From positions 1 to 38,728 of IMG/VR virus record IMGVR_UViG_3300013118_000685: a stretch of DNA of 38,728 nucleotides; one strand, given 5' to 3'. The notes under the pieces were generated by a model. It saw only the letters and a program-made list of their open reading frames with translations. It was not told the origin of the DNA and made no database searches. This document shows, piece by piece, positions 14,118-23,506 of this stretch. The position numbers and the translations under genes were made by a program. Numbering within the stretch: position 1 is the first letter of the stretch; each line of letters opens with the position of its first letter. This DNA comes from a virus.

Positions 14118-15092
14118 CTACAGGTCGTCCGTGTCGTAGTGCGTGTCGTTCACGTCCCCGTGGTCGCTGGTGAACTTGGTCCGCAGGAAGAAGCAACCAG
14201 CCAGCTCCTCCGTTTCGATCTCGGCCTCGCCCTTCTCGGTGCGGAACTTGATGTTGTCGATCAGCCCCTCATAGGACAGCATCTCCAGCTCGTCCCACTC
14301 GCCGTCGATGTCGACGTAGATCTGGTGGAGCAGCCGGCATTCGCACGGGTTGTACGAGTCGAGGTCGCCCTCAAAGAAGCTGTCCGCCGCCTCGGTCCCG
14401 AACCGACCGCTCGAGTTGGTGACCGTGATCCCATACTTCGTGGACTGCAGCTTGTCCTTGTCCGCCCGGCTGAAGTTCACCGCGGCGTAGGTGCGTGAGC
14501 CCTTGTCGGTCACGGTGCGCAGCCCGCCGTGGTCGGTCTCGTCGTGGATCACCACGAGGTCCTCCGCGGGATCGTTCAGCCGGATGCTCCACTTCTGGGC
14601 CACCGCGGCATGCGCGGCCAGCGCGGCCTCCTGCTCGGCGGTGAACAGGCTGTCGCCGATCACCCTGACCGTGATGTCGTCGCTCGTCCAGATCGGCGTG
14701 CCGCTGTCCGTGGCCACCAGCCGGATCGTGGCCGTGCCTGTCTTCAGCCCCTCCAGGGTGTAGGACCGATAGATCGTGGCCAGGTTCCCGGCGGTGACCG
14801 TCAGGACGTCGGTGTCGTCGTTCTGGATCTCGAGGTCGTAGCTGCCGCTGATGTTCACCAGATACCACGGCTCGTTCGCCCCCGGGACCGCCGCATCGTC
14901 GGTGTACATGGCCATCAAAAGGGGGCGGATGTCATAGGTGGGGGAGGTGCCCTGGTCGTTGGTCTTCAACCAGGTCGGGCTGCCCACCGGCGACGAGAGC
15001 GCGTCGTGGTCATAGAGAGCCACCTGATGGAAGAAGTCCATCGGGCCGGTGATGTGGGAGAGGGCAAGCCCCGTGACATCCGTGAAGGCCAT
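14118..15092 (-). CDS. Tail-tip hub-like protein, first part (324 aa)
   Basis: A 324-aa protein. Residues 70-155 form an Ig-like beta sandwich (ITVRVIGDSLF, LEGLKTGTATIRLVATDSG). The C-terminal third carries CRLLHQIYVDIDGEW, then MLSYEGLIDNIKFRTEKG and an E-T-E-E-L-A segment, the order seen in the first domain of phage baseplate or tail hubs. With the next gene it may form a split hub closing the tail tube. The start ATG 15092 abuts the preceding stop and has GGAGG 10 bases upstream. Confidence 0.6.
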   Translation of the reverse strand: MAFTDVTGLALSHITGPMDFFHQVALYDHDALSSPVGSPTWLKTNDQGTSPTYDIRPLLMAMYTDDAAVPGANEPWYLVNISGSYDLEIQNDDTDVLTVTAGNLATIYRSYTLEGLKTGTATIRLVATDSGTPIWTSDDITVRVIGDSLFTAEQEAALAAHAAVAQKWSIRLNDPAEDLVVIHDETDHGGLRTVTDKGSRTYAAVNFSRADKDKLQSTKYGITVTNSSGRFGTEAADSFFEGDLDSYNPCECRLLHQIYVDIDGEWDELEMLSYEGLIDNIKFRTEKGEAEIETEELAGCFFLRTKFTSDHGDVNDTHYDTDDL

Positions 15093-16874
15093 CTACGTCG
15101 CCTCCTTGCAGGTGTAGTCCGCGAGATCCTCGTCGTACTCAAACTGCTCCAGCTCCAGCATTCCGTCAAACGCGAATTCCCCGTAGCTGGCGGAGGGCCG
15201 CGTGGGGATGGCCGTGACGCGGAACTTCCGGCCGCGGGCGGGGACGCGCACCTCGAGGGCGCCGGTGTTCGTCATGTTCACCGCCGTGTCGGCAATCTCG
15301 TCGGCCGACATCAGCTTCGCGTCGACCCGGACGGCCAGCGGGACCAGCGGCCACGAGCCGTAGGCCTCGCGACAGATTTCGATCTCGGCCTCGGGGATGT
15401 TGCACCCCTGTCCGGCCGCGTCGGTGACGCCCTCGATCAGGTTCCCATCGACATAGAGGGCCTGCTCGTTGCAGCCACACACGACCTGGATGACGTGAGC
15501 TGCGCCCGGCGTGAACGGGAAGTAGCCGTTCAGGGTCCGGTAGTCCCCGTCGTAGAAATGGGGGAACGAGACATACAGCTCCCCCTCTTCGGTCCCCCGC
15601 GAGATGTTGAGCTTCGCCGTGTTCGTGGCCGCGTTGACCTGCAGCATGCCGCAGATGAAGTACCTCGTTTGGAGGTTCCCCTCGTAGGACTTGAACCACG
15701 GCGGGACGTAGAACGAGTAGTTCAGGGTGAAGGGATAGGGGTAGTAGCTGTCGATCGTGACGGTGTCCGCGGTCCGCGTCCAGAGCCCGGGGTACACCCA
15801 GTTCGGCCAGCACTGGGGGTAGCTCTCGGATCGGCAGACGGTCGTGTATGCGGCGACCTCAAAGTCACAGGCCTCCGCCGTGCCGTCTGACCGCAGGGCC
15901 AGCACAACGTCCGGAAGGTTCGAACCGTCGAAGACCCATGACTTCTGGGCGGTGATGCGGACACACTGCCAGTCGGAGAAGTCGTAGCCGGCGTCGTCGA
16001 AGTAGATCCGCTCGACGATGTTGTTGGTCCCGCCCTCGTAGTCGCGAATGTAGACGCTGGCCCCGGACGGGACCTGGCCGCGCATGAAGAACGAGAAGCA
16101 GATCCGGTCGTCAGCGCCCACGCCCGGGGCGATGTCCATGATCATGTAGCGGTCGGCCGTCGTCGGGGCGCCGGTCACGCGCAGGCTGTTGGAACAGTAC
16201 TTGTCGCCGAAGCCATCGGTCACGAGTTCGAACGTGAGGTTGGAACTCTTCGTCCACCCGGCGCCGGATGCGTCGGCCGTCGCGCTCAGAGGGTAGCAGG
16301 AGTAGGGGTTGGACTCGTTCTCGTGTGCCCGCTCGCCGACCATGCCGCCGCCGAAGGGCGTGGCCACCAGCCGCCGGCTGTCGCTGAACCGGCGCATGAC
16401 CGGCGTCTCCATCATGTCGTCCCAGACGTGAGACATGAAGTCGTTCGTCCCGTTCCCGGTGTTGGTCAGGTCGTTGCCCATCAGGTCGGCGTCCTGCAGC
16501 CCGGCGTACCACGCCATCGAGGTATGCTCACCGAAGTCGGGCGAGAAGAGGACGAGGTCGCGGTTGAGCATCATCCGCCGCAGGGACGCCTGGGCTGCGC
16601 CAGAGAGGCCAGTACAGGGGACCGAGATCTTGTAGGGGTGGACCCGCTGGAAGCGGTCGCGGCCGCCGCCGGACAGCTCGTGCATGACGTCCATGGTGCG
16701 GATGTTGATGCTGCCCGGGTTCACGCAGCCGTGGCCATGCGGGTCGACCAGCTCGACGGTCTCGTGGAAGTCGGCGCAGGTGGCCCCGGTGGCGGCCAGA
16801 GACTGGTCGTTGTCGTCCGCCCGCAGGGCATCCCTGACCACGCTGAAGACGGCGGACGGGTTGTTCGCGCTCAC
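15093..16874 (-). CDS. Distal tail protein B with carbohydrate-binding-like and LamG-like inserts (593 aa)
   Basis: A 593-aa structural protein, paralogous to the upstream gene. Residues 30-120 look like a distal-tail (Dit-like) N-terminal part with LNRDLVLFSPDFGEHTS. A CBM4/9-like beta sandwich follows (SNSLRVTGAPTTADRYMI...FSFFMRG...CVRITAQKSW), then a LamG/ConA-like sandwich with the typical QALYVDGNLIEG. The last 50 residues (ARGRKFRVTAIPT, ELEQFEYDED) return to a Dit-like strand pair. GTG 16874 overlaps the preceding stop (GTGA). The inserts suggest binding of host polysaccharide. Domain names are by pattern only. Confidence 0.65.
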   Translation of the reverse strand: MSANNPSAVFSVVRDALRADDNDQSLAATGATCADFHETVELVDPHGHGCVNPGSINIRTMDVMHELSGGGRDRFQRVHPYKISVPCTGLSGAAQASLRRMMLNRDLVLFSPDFGEHTSMAWYAGLQDADLMGNDLTNTGNGTNDFMSHVWDDMMETPVMRRFSDSRRLVATPFGGGMVGERAHENESNPYSCYPLSATADASGAGWTKSSNLTFELVTDGFGDKYCSNSLRVTGAPTTADRYMIMDIAPGVGADDRICFSFFMRGQVPSGASVYIRDYEGGTNNIVERIYFDDAGYDFSDWQCVRITAQKSWVFDGSNLPDVVLALRSDGTAEACDFEVAAYTTVCRSESYPQCWPNWVYPGLWTRTADTVTIDSYYPYPFTLNYSFYVPPWFKSYEGNLQTRYFICGMLQVNAATNTAKLNISRGTEEGELYVSFPHFYDGDYRTLNGYFPFTPGAAHVIQVVCGCNEQALYVDGNLIEGVTDAAGQGCNIPEAEIEICREAYGSWPLVPLAVRVDAKLMSADEIADTAVNMTNTGALEVRVPARGRKFRVTAIPTRPSASYGEFAFDGMLELEQFEYDEDLADYTCKEAT

Positions 16875-18619
16875 AGGTAATCTCCCTCGCAGCTCGTGAT
16901 GTCCGACAGGTACTTCCGATACTGCATCTGCCTGAGCTTGATGTTGCCGGACCACATCGTCACGCCGCCGCCGGCGAGGACCTTCGTGCTGGGGACGGAC
17001 ACGATCTCGTACTCGCGGCCGCGGGCCGCAACGATGCCGCCGATCGTGAATGGGTCGGTGGCGGTGAAGTGTTCGTCCGCGTGCCGGTTGGCGTCCCACT
17101 GCTCTCGCTCGAGCCGGAACTGGCTCATGAGGAACGGCCACGCGCAGTTCTCGCTCCGGCCCCGGCCGAGATAGAACGTCTCGCCGGTCGGCATCTCGAC
17201 GTCGTACTGGCCGGTGACCTCGGTCATCGCGGCCTCGCCGTTGAGGTAGAGGGTTGCGGTCGACGAGTTGTAGGAAATGCCGATCGTGTTCATCGCACCA
17301 AGCCGCGGAGTGAAGCTCGCCGCGATGTTCGTCGACTCGTTCGCCCTCCACGCCACGCGGCAGTACGGCGATGCCGAGTAATTGATGATTCGGATTGACC
17401 CCGCATACAGAGACCCGTAGCTGCAGAGCCCGATGTCATGCCAGGTGTCCGGGTCGAACCACTCCGGCACCCAGAACGACGTGAACGCTGTCCCGCATCG
17501 CGGGTACTCGAGGTTGCCGGAGTCGACGTAGTCGGAGTCCCGCTGCTCAGTGTCGTATGTCTTCGTCCACGGCAGCCACAGGGGCGAGTAATATTGCCCC
17601 ACGGTGCGGCCGGAGATCCTGATGGCGCCGACCTGGATGTCGAAGGTCTCGTTCACGCCCGTGGTCCCGTTCATGCGAATGGCGAACAGCACGCTCGTGC
17701 CACTGTAGGTGGTCCCCCGCAGCCGGATCGGGGTCCAGCCCCCGAGATCCATGCCGCCAATCTCCACGACGTCGATGTCGGACATGTTGTTGTAGGCGAA
17801 GACCTCCGCGTCCTGCGTGGTCCGGCCCTTGATCCAGACAACCGCGTCCCACACGCCGGGCCCCGCGGGCACAGTGCCCCCCGTCATGAAGGTCCTGTCC
17901 GTATCCCTCGCATCGCCCTGCCAGCGGACGGAGTCGGGGGCGTTCACCTGCCCGAACCCGCCGGTGATGAGGGTCTCGGTCACGCCGGAGCCAGTAATGC
18001 CCCAGCCGATGTCGCCGTACTCGGGAGAGCCCTTGGTCGCTCCGTTGCTGTAGTTGCTGGCGTAGACCTGGCCGGCGCCTCCGTAGGGCAGCATGACCAA
18101 GCGCGGCTTGTCCGGGTCGGACGTGAGGCCAACGCCGGCGCCACGCCCATTCCAGTCGTCCCACACGAAGCCGAGATCCGAGTCCGACGCGCACTTAATG
18201 ACGTGCCGGCCGGTGAGATCGTAGTTCGTGTCGTTGAGCTGGCGCAGGGGACGGTAGGCGAACTCGCTGTGGGAGCCGAAGCCCGGCGAGAACATGACGG
18301 GGGTCCTGCGCTGCATCCACATGTCCAGCTTCCGGCGAACCGCGGCGGGGAGGTGGCTGCAGCGAATCGTCAGCTCGTGATCGCCATAGGAGTCGCGCAC
18401 CGACGCCCGGTCCCCGTTGAGGTAGGTGTAGTGGCTGTCGACGTTGCCGTGCCGATCGCCGACGACGATCCCACAGGGCCGGCCGAATGCGTTGACCAGG
18501 GGCACCTCGTCATGGACGTTGTCCATCTCAGACCCGGCGTCGTAGTCGATGTTCGGGGACGCCTCGACCATGGGGTCCGCGGCGACGATGCTGTATCGGG
18601 CTGCCGGGGCGGTGGACAT
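16871..18619 (-). CDS. Distal tail protein A with carbohydrate-binding-like and LamG-like inserts (582 aa)
   Basis: A 582-aa protein after the tape measure gene, where siphophages encode their distal tail (Dit) protein. It has NAFGRPCGIVVGD near residue 43, TPVMFSPGFGSHSEFAYRP near 110 and DLTG close after, matching the paralogue below. A CBM-like sandwich (DSVRWQGDARDTDRTFM, GGWTPIRLRG) and a LamG-like domain (NTIGISYNSSTATLYLNGEA, TFYLGRGRSENC) are inserted, then a short C-terminal Dit-like part with ARGREYEIVSVPS. Start ATG 18619 overlaps the tape measure stop (TGATG). Confidence 0.65.
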   Translation of the reverse strand: MSTAPAARYSIVAADPMVEASPNIDYDAGSEMDNVHDEVPLVNAFGRPCGIVVGDRHGNVDSHYTYLNGDRASVRDSYGDHELTIRCSHLPAAVRRKLDMWMQRRTPVMFSPGFGSHSEFAYRPLRQLNDTNYDLTGRHVIKCASDSDLGFVWDDWNGRGAGVGLTSDPDKPRLVMLPYGGAGQVYASNYSNGATKGSPEYGDIGWGITGSGVTETLITGGFGQVNAPDSVRWQGDARDTDRTFMTGGTVPAGPGVWDAVVWIKGRTTQDAEVFAYNNMSDIDVVEIGGMDLGGWTPIRLRGTTYSGTSVLFAIRMNGTTGVNETFDIQVGAIRISGRTVGQYYSPLWLPWTKTYDTEQRDSDYVDSGNLEYPRCGTAFTSFWVPEWFDPDTWHDIGLCSYGSLYAGSIRIINYSASPYCRVAWRANESTNIAASFTPRLGAMNTIGISYNSSTATLYLNGEAAMTEVTGQYDVEMPTGETFYLGRGRSENCAWPFLMSQFRLEREQWDANRHADEHFTATDPFTIGGIVAARGREYEIVSVPSTKVLAGGGVTMWSGNIKLRQMQYRKYLSDITSCEGDYL

Positions 18620-21600
18620 CAGTAGCGCCTTCGCTCGAGTTCGCGGTTCATGTCATCGACCGTGAGGGCCATCTCGTTGGAGTCGGACCGCCCCTGCGGC
18701 CGGGCGATGTTGAAGTTGTTCACGATGGTCGTGGCCCCGTCCGCAGACTGGAAGTGCGGGACGCCGAACCGCGACCCCTGCTCGAGGAGCCCGATCACGT
18801 TCTCCAGCCGCTGCATCGTGTGCCGCTTGATGACGCCCTCGCCGGGCATCAAGAGCGCGTGGACGGAATCCGCGCCGGCCTGCGACCCCACCATGTTCGG
18901 CACGATCATGCCGGCCGCGGCCCTGATCGGCGCCACCAGCCCGCCACGATTGTGCCTCGGCACCTCGCCGCCCCCCTTCAGCCCGATGGCGAAGAGGGCC
19001 TTCTGAAGCGTGTTCGCGACGATCAGCTTCGCGATGTAGTCCATGATCGCGGAGACCAGAACCTGCCGGATCATGTTGCCCAGCATGACCGCCCCGCCCT
19101 TGCCGGAGGCCATCAACTCCACCCACCGAGAACCGGCCTGACTCAGGGTGTTGGTGATTCCGCTGGTGATGGAGTCCCCAAGGTCCTCAGCCGCATCGCT
19201 GGACGCCTGTATGTTGTCGCGGGCGCCCTTCAGGGCCTGGATCAGCTCCTCCCACGTCTCCGCGTTGGTGATCTCGTCGGTCTCCCGGCCCAGCTCGTAC
19301 ATCAGGGAGACGATCTGCCGGATGATCTCGACAGTCTCTTCGGCGGAGCCGGAGAGGTCCAGGGCCAGTTCCAGTTCGTCGATGGTCGGGATGACATCCT
19401 CGCCCACCTTCCGGCGCAGCTCGTCAAGGACGCCGACCACCACGTCGACGTCCCCCCGCATCCCGTCGAGCGCGTCACGGGCAATCCGCCGGGCCTGCTG
19501 CATGGTCTCTTTGAACAGGTCGAGCGCAGCGCGACCGCCCTCCTCGTCGACGATGTTCTCCATCTTGATGCCGTAGAGAGACTCCAGCTCGGCCATCACG
19601 TCGCCGAGCCCCTGGTCGATGAGGTTCTGGCGAAGCTCGTTGATCGCGGACTGAACAGTGGCCTCGTCTCCGATGGTGAACGACTCGCCGAACTCAACAC
19701 TCAGCTCGCGGGCCACGCCGGAGAGCTGGCTCATGAAGCGGTCCTGCCACGTCTTCCCCGTCGACTTCCCGTACTTCGCGGCTTCGGCGCGGAGAGAGTC
19801 GAGGTACGCCCTCAGGTCACGCAGTGCAGCCTCGTCACTGAAGTCAGTCCCGAGGATACGGGCCATGTCCAGCGAGATCCCGGCGCCATTCTCGTTCGCG
19901 TTCGCGACCGTGGTCTGGAGCTTGCTGATCATCATGACCAGCCCCTCGCCCAGCGCGGTCGGGCCAACATCTTCCATCGCGTAGCCGAACCCGTCGGTCG
20001 TCAGCGTAGCCAGCTCAACCCCGAGGATCTCCGCGGCCTTGCGGACGTTCGCATTCTTCGCCTGCAGCATCAAGGTCTCGACGACCTTGTCCAGCTCCAG
20101 CCCCTCGAAGCCCTCAAGCCCGGCGAGGGTCATGAACGCGGCCTTCTCGAAGTCGTTGGCGTTCTCAAGGAACGACGCCGTGAACTTATCGAACAGGGCC
20201 TTGTATCGATTGACGGGGATGGCACCTTCGTCAAAAGCCTCCTTCAGTCGGGCCATCTTGCTGACGAAGACGCGGAACCCGGTTGCTGACTTGCCCTCCG
20301 CCCACAGTCTGGCCGTGGCCTCATCGGCCAACTTCGCGGAGTTGGCCAGGTCATCGAGGGCGGCGGCGTGGTCCTCTGTCGCCGCCACGCCGCCGCCGGT
20401 AATAAAGCGGTGGATGTTCCCGATCAGGTTTACATACCACTCGTTCAGCTTCATCATGGCGCCGACGACATTGTCCAGCCCCTCCACGAGCCAAGACAGG
20501 ATCTCCATGAAGTTGGTCGACAGGTAGGTCCCGAAGATCTTGGTCTTGGCCTTCAGCAGGGTCCAGTGTTCGTTGAATCGGGCCATCGCCGGCGCGACCA
20601 CGATGCTCGCCGTCTTCGCTGACTCCTCTAGCTCCTTCAGGCCATCGATCATCCCCTCTGACCGCTTGAGGAATTCCCGGCCGTAGGCCTCGCCGCCGGC
20701 CTGGTCGATGTTGGCCAGCGCGGCTGCGACCCTATCGGACTGCACGGCGATCGTCTCTGCAACGATCGCATAGGCCTTGTCGGCGTTCCCGGCCCGCTTG
20801 GCCATGTAGTCCATGTTCTCGCCAAACAGCTTGGCTCCGTCGGCACCAGCAGACGCCGCCGCGGTGTACGCTCGCATGTTGCCGAGGATGCCGCGCAGGA
20901 ACTCGGCGTCGTCGCCGCCGGCCTCGGAGATCGCCTTCAGCGCGGGGACGATGCCACCGCGAATGGTGATGCCAAGATCGTTGAGCCGCTCCCGCGTTTC
21001 CTCGGACCCGCCAACAAGCTGCGAAAAGAGAGCCCGAGCCGCGGTCGCGGCCTCCTGCGTCTTCAGGCCCTTCGCGGTTAGGGTCGCCATCAGCGCACCC
21101 AGCTCCGCGAAAGACACGCCGGCCGCATTGGCCAGCGGGGTCACTCGGCCGAGGGCCCCAGCCAGCTCGGGGATGGTGGTCACGCCCTTCTGGACGGTCG
21201 TGAACATGATGTCCGCGTAGTCCGCGGCCATGTTCGATTCCTCGCCGTATGCCCGCAGGGACGATGCGAGGAACTTGGAGAAGGTGGCCACGTCGGTGAC
21301 GCCGGCGACGGCGCCCTTCGCGGACACGCGCAGCAGCTCAGTGGACTCGGCGATGCCGGTGAAGCCGGCCGAGACGACGTCGTACTTCGCCTTGGCCATG
21401 GTCTGGAAGGTCTGACCGAACTCCACGCTCAGGTCGCGCAGCTCGCGGGTCAGGCCGATCTGATAGGACGATGAGCTGTTGACCGTGAGGGTCTGGATCT
21501 CGGCGACCAGCCGCTGGGCCGCGGCGTGGGCCTTCAACATCTCCTGCTGCGACCTGATCGACCCGCCAACGATGATGTCGAACGCCTGCTTCGCGACCAG

Positions 21601-21816
21601 GCCTATAACGACAAGACCGGCCCGCAGGCGCAGGACCTTCACGGCCAGGGCACCGATCGACCCCTTCGCCTGCTTGGCACCCTTGTCCGCCTGGCTGGTA
21701 GACGTCTTCGACGCCTTCTTCAGCTTCTCCATCTCGACGCGCAGCTCTTTGACCTCGCGCAGGAGGGCCTTGGCGTCGGAGTTGAAGGTGATCTTCAGGT
21801 TATAGGGATTGCTCAT
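18619..21816 (-). CDS. Tape measure protein (TP901 type), 1065 aa
   Basis: The longest gene, a 1065-aa tail tape measure that sets tail length and is ejected with DNA. Residues 1-50 form a charged coiled coil. About residues 95-330 match the TP901-type core: SVEFGQTFQTMAKAKYDVVSAG, GVTDVATFSKFL, MAADYADIMFTTVQKGVTT, then GVSFAELGALMATLTAKG. The rest is long helices with short hydrophobic stretches, and the C-terminus carries the usual GG-E-VPRHNRGGLVAP and LLMPGEGVI motifs. By the lambda rule of about 1.5 angstrom per residue the tail would be roughly 150-160 nm. It starts within the end of the frameshift product of the chaperone gene. Confidence 0.92.
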   Translation of the reverse strand: MSNPYNLKITFNSDAKALLREVKELRVEMEKLKKASKTSTSQADKGAKQAKGSIGALAVKVLRLRAGLVVIGLVAKQAFDIIVGGSIRSQQEMLKAHAAAQRLVAEIQTLTVNSSSSYQIGLTRELRDLSVEFGQTFQTMAKAKYDVVSAGFTGIAESTELLRVSAKGAVAGVTDVATFSKFLASSLRAYGEESNMAADYADIMFTTVQKGVTTIPELAGALGRVTPLANAAGVSFAELGALMATLTAKGLKTQEAATAARALFSQLVGGSEETRERLNDLGITIRGGIVPALKAISEAGGDDAEFLRGILGNMRAYTAAASAGADGAKLFGENMDYMAKRAGNADKAYAIVAETIAVQSDRVAAALANIDQAGGEAYGREFLKRSEGMIDGLKELEESAKTASIVVAPAMARFNEHWTLLKAKTKIFGTYLSTNFMEILSWLVEGLDNVVGAMMKLNEWYVNLIGNIHRFITGGGVAATEDHAAALDDLANSAKLADEATARLWAEGKSATGFRVFVSKMARLKEAFDEGAIPVNRYKALFDKFTASFLENANDFEKAAFMTLAGLEGFEGLELDKVVETLMLQAKNANVRKAAEILGVELATLTTDGFGYAMEDVGPTALGEGLVMMISKLQTTVANANENGAGISLDMARILGTDFSDEAALRDLRAYLDSLRAEAAKYGKSTGKTWQDRFMSQLSGVARELSVEFGESFTIGDEATVQSAINELRQNLIDQGLGDVMAELESLYGIKMENIVDEEGGRAALDLFKETMQQARRIARDALDGMRGDVDVVVGVLDELRRKVGEDVIPTIDELELALDLSGSAEETVEIIRQIVSLMYELGRETDEITNAETWEELIQALKGARDNIQASSDAAEDLGDSITSGITNTLSQAGSRWVELMASGKGGAVMLGNMIRQVLVSAIMDYIAKLIVANTLQKALFAIGLKGGGEVPRHNRGGLVAPIRAAAGMIVPNMVGSQAGADSVHALLMPGEGVIKRHTMQRLENVIGLLEQGSRFGVPHFQSADGATTIVNNFNIARPQGRSDSNEMALTVDDMNRELERRRY

Positions 21817-22365
21817 GGATCTGCCTCTTCTCCTCTTCCTTGGCGATGCTCAGAACCTTGAACGCCACGGAGATCTCGAGCGGACCCAGGGCCAGCACCT
21901 CGTGCGGCATCTTTCCGTACCTACTCGCCAGCGCGTCCACCAGCAGGGCTACTGTGTCGCCTTCTGGGCCGGCGAGGAGGTCGTAAAATCCTTCCCCTCG
22001 AGCATCCCCGCGGTGGAGCAGATCTTGTCGAACAGCTCCTGCGCGTCGTCGCACATGTCCCGCAGGGTGATGGTGTTGGTGGCCTCGTCGAACTCGTCGC
22101 CCAGCGCGGGGTCGAGCATGCACTCCTTCAGCACCAGCTCGCAGATGCGGGCCATCTCGTGCTGGTTGATCTCGGCGGACCGCTCCTCGAGCTTCGAGGC
22201 GATCTCGTCTTCGGTCGCACCGGCGACGTCGACCATGCTGACGACCGCGGCGACACCGAAGCATCGCATGGCGGCCTGGCCGGAGAGACGCAGGCAGACG
22301 TACTCCGTGCCGTTGACCTCATGGGTCAGGGTGTTCTTCGCCCTGATTTCGGCAGCTTTGCTCAT
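21800..22365 (-). CDS. Tail assembly chaperone, -1 frameshift product (lambda GT-like, 188 aa if slip at TTT)
   Basis: The chaperone frame ends at 21949, but the -1 frame stays open to 21800 and encodes a normal-looking helical protein (YDLLAGPEGD, then LALGPLEISVAFKVLSIAKE). Two slip candidates are visible: T-TTT at 21988-21985 (codon TTT preceded by T), and G-GGG-AAG at 21997-21991. A slip at TTT gives 127 + 61 = 188 residues. The direction (-1), the position before the tape measure, and the 17-base overlap with its start all match the known lambda G/GT arrangement. The exact slip codon is inferred. Confidence 0.72.
21949..22365 (-). CDS. Tail assembly chaperone, unshifted form (138 aa)
   Basis: A 138-aa protein between the tail tube and tape measure genes, the standard place for the G-like chaperone that helps the tape measure fold and recruit tube subunits. 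It is helical and acidic: LSGQAAMRCFGVAAVVSMV, then EDEIASKLEERSAEINQHEM. The C-terminal tail after the slip region (TTSSPAQKATQ) is short and unconserved in look, as expected for the unshifted form. AGGAG precedes ATG 22365. Confidence 0.8.
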   Translation of the reverse strand: MSKAAEIRAKNTLTHEVNGTEYVCLRLSGQAAMRCFGVAAVVSMVDVAGATEDEIASKLEERSAEINQHEMARICELVLKECMLDPALGDEFDEATNTITLRDMCDDAQELFDKICSTAGMLEGKDFTTSSPAQKATQ

Positions 22366-22412
22366 CGCTCACTCCTGTTGGTGGAGAGGGGGACCCGGCC
22401 CCCCCTCGTTGG

Positions 22413-23297
22413 TTACGAGATGTCGATCTCGATCTCCGTGGCCACCACGTTGATCGGGAACTGCTGGATGCCCTCGCCGAGGCTGGGCCAATCGCCGACC
22501 ATGCGGCAGTTGGTCAGGCTGATGCCGCTGCCGAGCGAGATCGTGCCGAGCGTCGTCCCGGCGCGGAACAGCTCCAGGACGGCCTCGGAGTTGCGATCCG
22601 TGGTGTCGGACAGGTCGACGTTCAGCGTGGCGCCGATCTTGAACGGGCCGGTCTGCACCGGCTCGGTCAGCGTGGACGCGCCGACGAAGGTCCTGTCGGC
22701 ACCGGACAGCGGTCGCTCGATCGTGACCTGTGCGCTGCGGCAACCGAGGGTCGTCCCGCCGGCGTAGGTGATCGTCGCGAAGTCCGAGTGATGGGCGATC
22801 TGGCTGATCGCCGGCAGGGTGATCGTGGCCGGGGTGCCGACCGCGCAGGTGCCGCCGATGACGGCCATGGTGAGCTTCGGGTACTTGTTCGGCTCGACGT
22901 CGATCGTGAGCTGGTTGATCTTGCAGCCCGTGTGGGTGTAGGCCATGCCCGCGGAGCCGCCGGTATTCTGCAGGATCGACAGACCGGGGTTGTCCGGCGT
23001 CGAGACCTCGCCGATCGTGTAGACGTCCGCAGCGCCCGCGGCGAGATTGCCGAGGATGGGCGTCATGATCGCCGTGTCGAAGGTGAAGTGGCTCGTGATC
23101 TCGCCCAGCGAGTACTGGGGAGTGTAGCCGGTGAAGTTCTGCGGCGCGAACGACAGGTGTTCGGTCTCGATGATCTCGTGCGTGGGCTTGAGAGTCGATC
23201 CGATGCACCAGAGTTCGATCGCGGGGGTCACGGGCCAGTTCCAGGTGGACTCCGCCGAGATCTGGATACCGCCGAGGTTGCCAATGAAATCCGTCAT
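22413..23297 (-). CDS. Major tail tube protein (294 aa)
   Basis: A 294-aa beta-rich protein in the position of the major tail tube subunit. It begins MTDFIGNLGGIQISAEST, has Thr- and Gly-rich strands throughout (PALTITL-type repeats, INQLTIDVEPNKYPKLTMAVIGG) and an additional Ig-like second half around residues 190-290 (GPFKIGATLNVDLSDTTDRN, GISLTNCRMVGDW). It forms the tube through which DNA passes. The assignment rests on gene order and on fold pattern rather than a sequence signature. Confidence 0.8.
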   Translation of the reverse strand: MTDFIGNLGGIQISAESTWNWPVTPAIELWCIGSTLKPTHEIIETEHLSFAPQNFTGYTPQYSLGEITSHFTFDTAIMTPILGNLAAGAADVYTIGEVSTPDNPGLSILQNTGGSAGMAYTHTGCKINQLTIDVEPNKYPKLTMAVIGGTCAVGTPATITLPAISQIAHHSDFATITYAGGTTLGCRSAQVTIERPLSGADRTFVGASTLTEPVQTGPFKIGATLNVDLSDTTDRNSEAVLELFRAGTTLGTISLGSGISLTNCRMVGDWPSLGEGIQQFPINVVATEIEIDIS

Positions 23298-23308
23298 CGT
23301 GAATCACC

Positions 23309-23506
23309 TCACTTCTTGATGTGGAGGGGCTTCTTCCGCGTCTTCTTCTTCGTGGTCTTTTTCTTCGAGGACGCGGATTCCTCGACGAGGACCAACGCTG
23401 TCGACGGCACGAACCAGTCGGGGACCGAGATGATCTTCCCGGGTCCGACCTCCGTACCGCCAGGGCCGCTCACCGGATAGGGGCGCACGTTCTTGACCTT
23501 CTTCAT
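23309..23506 (-). CDS. Small basic protein between tail terminator and tube genes (65 aa)
   Basis: A 65-aa protein. Residues 1-40 contain KKVKNVRPYPVSGPGG and a PDWFVPSTALVLV strand. The last 20 residues are almost all Lys, Ser, Thr and Arg (SKKKTTKKKTRKKP), like a nucleic-acid-binding or unstructured tail. ATG 23506 overlaps the preceding stop (TAATG); a longer upstream frame is only a shadow of the terminator gene. It may be a tail or neck accessory protein. Confidence 0.65.
   Translation of the reverse strand: MKKVKNVRPYPVSGPGGTEVGPGKIISVPDWFVPSTALVLVEESASSKKKTTKKKTRKKPLHIKK

Noticed and set aside
12715-14139. 474-aa + strand frame opposite the tail hub gene
   Set aside because: Arg/Val/His-rich shadow of tail hub codons; the - strand frame is translationally coupled to its neighbours.
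18754-20289. 511-aa + strand reading frame antisense to the tape measure
   Set aside because: Low-complexity shadow of the tape measure codons, no ribosome-binding site and no recognisable motif.
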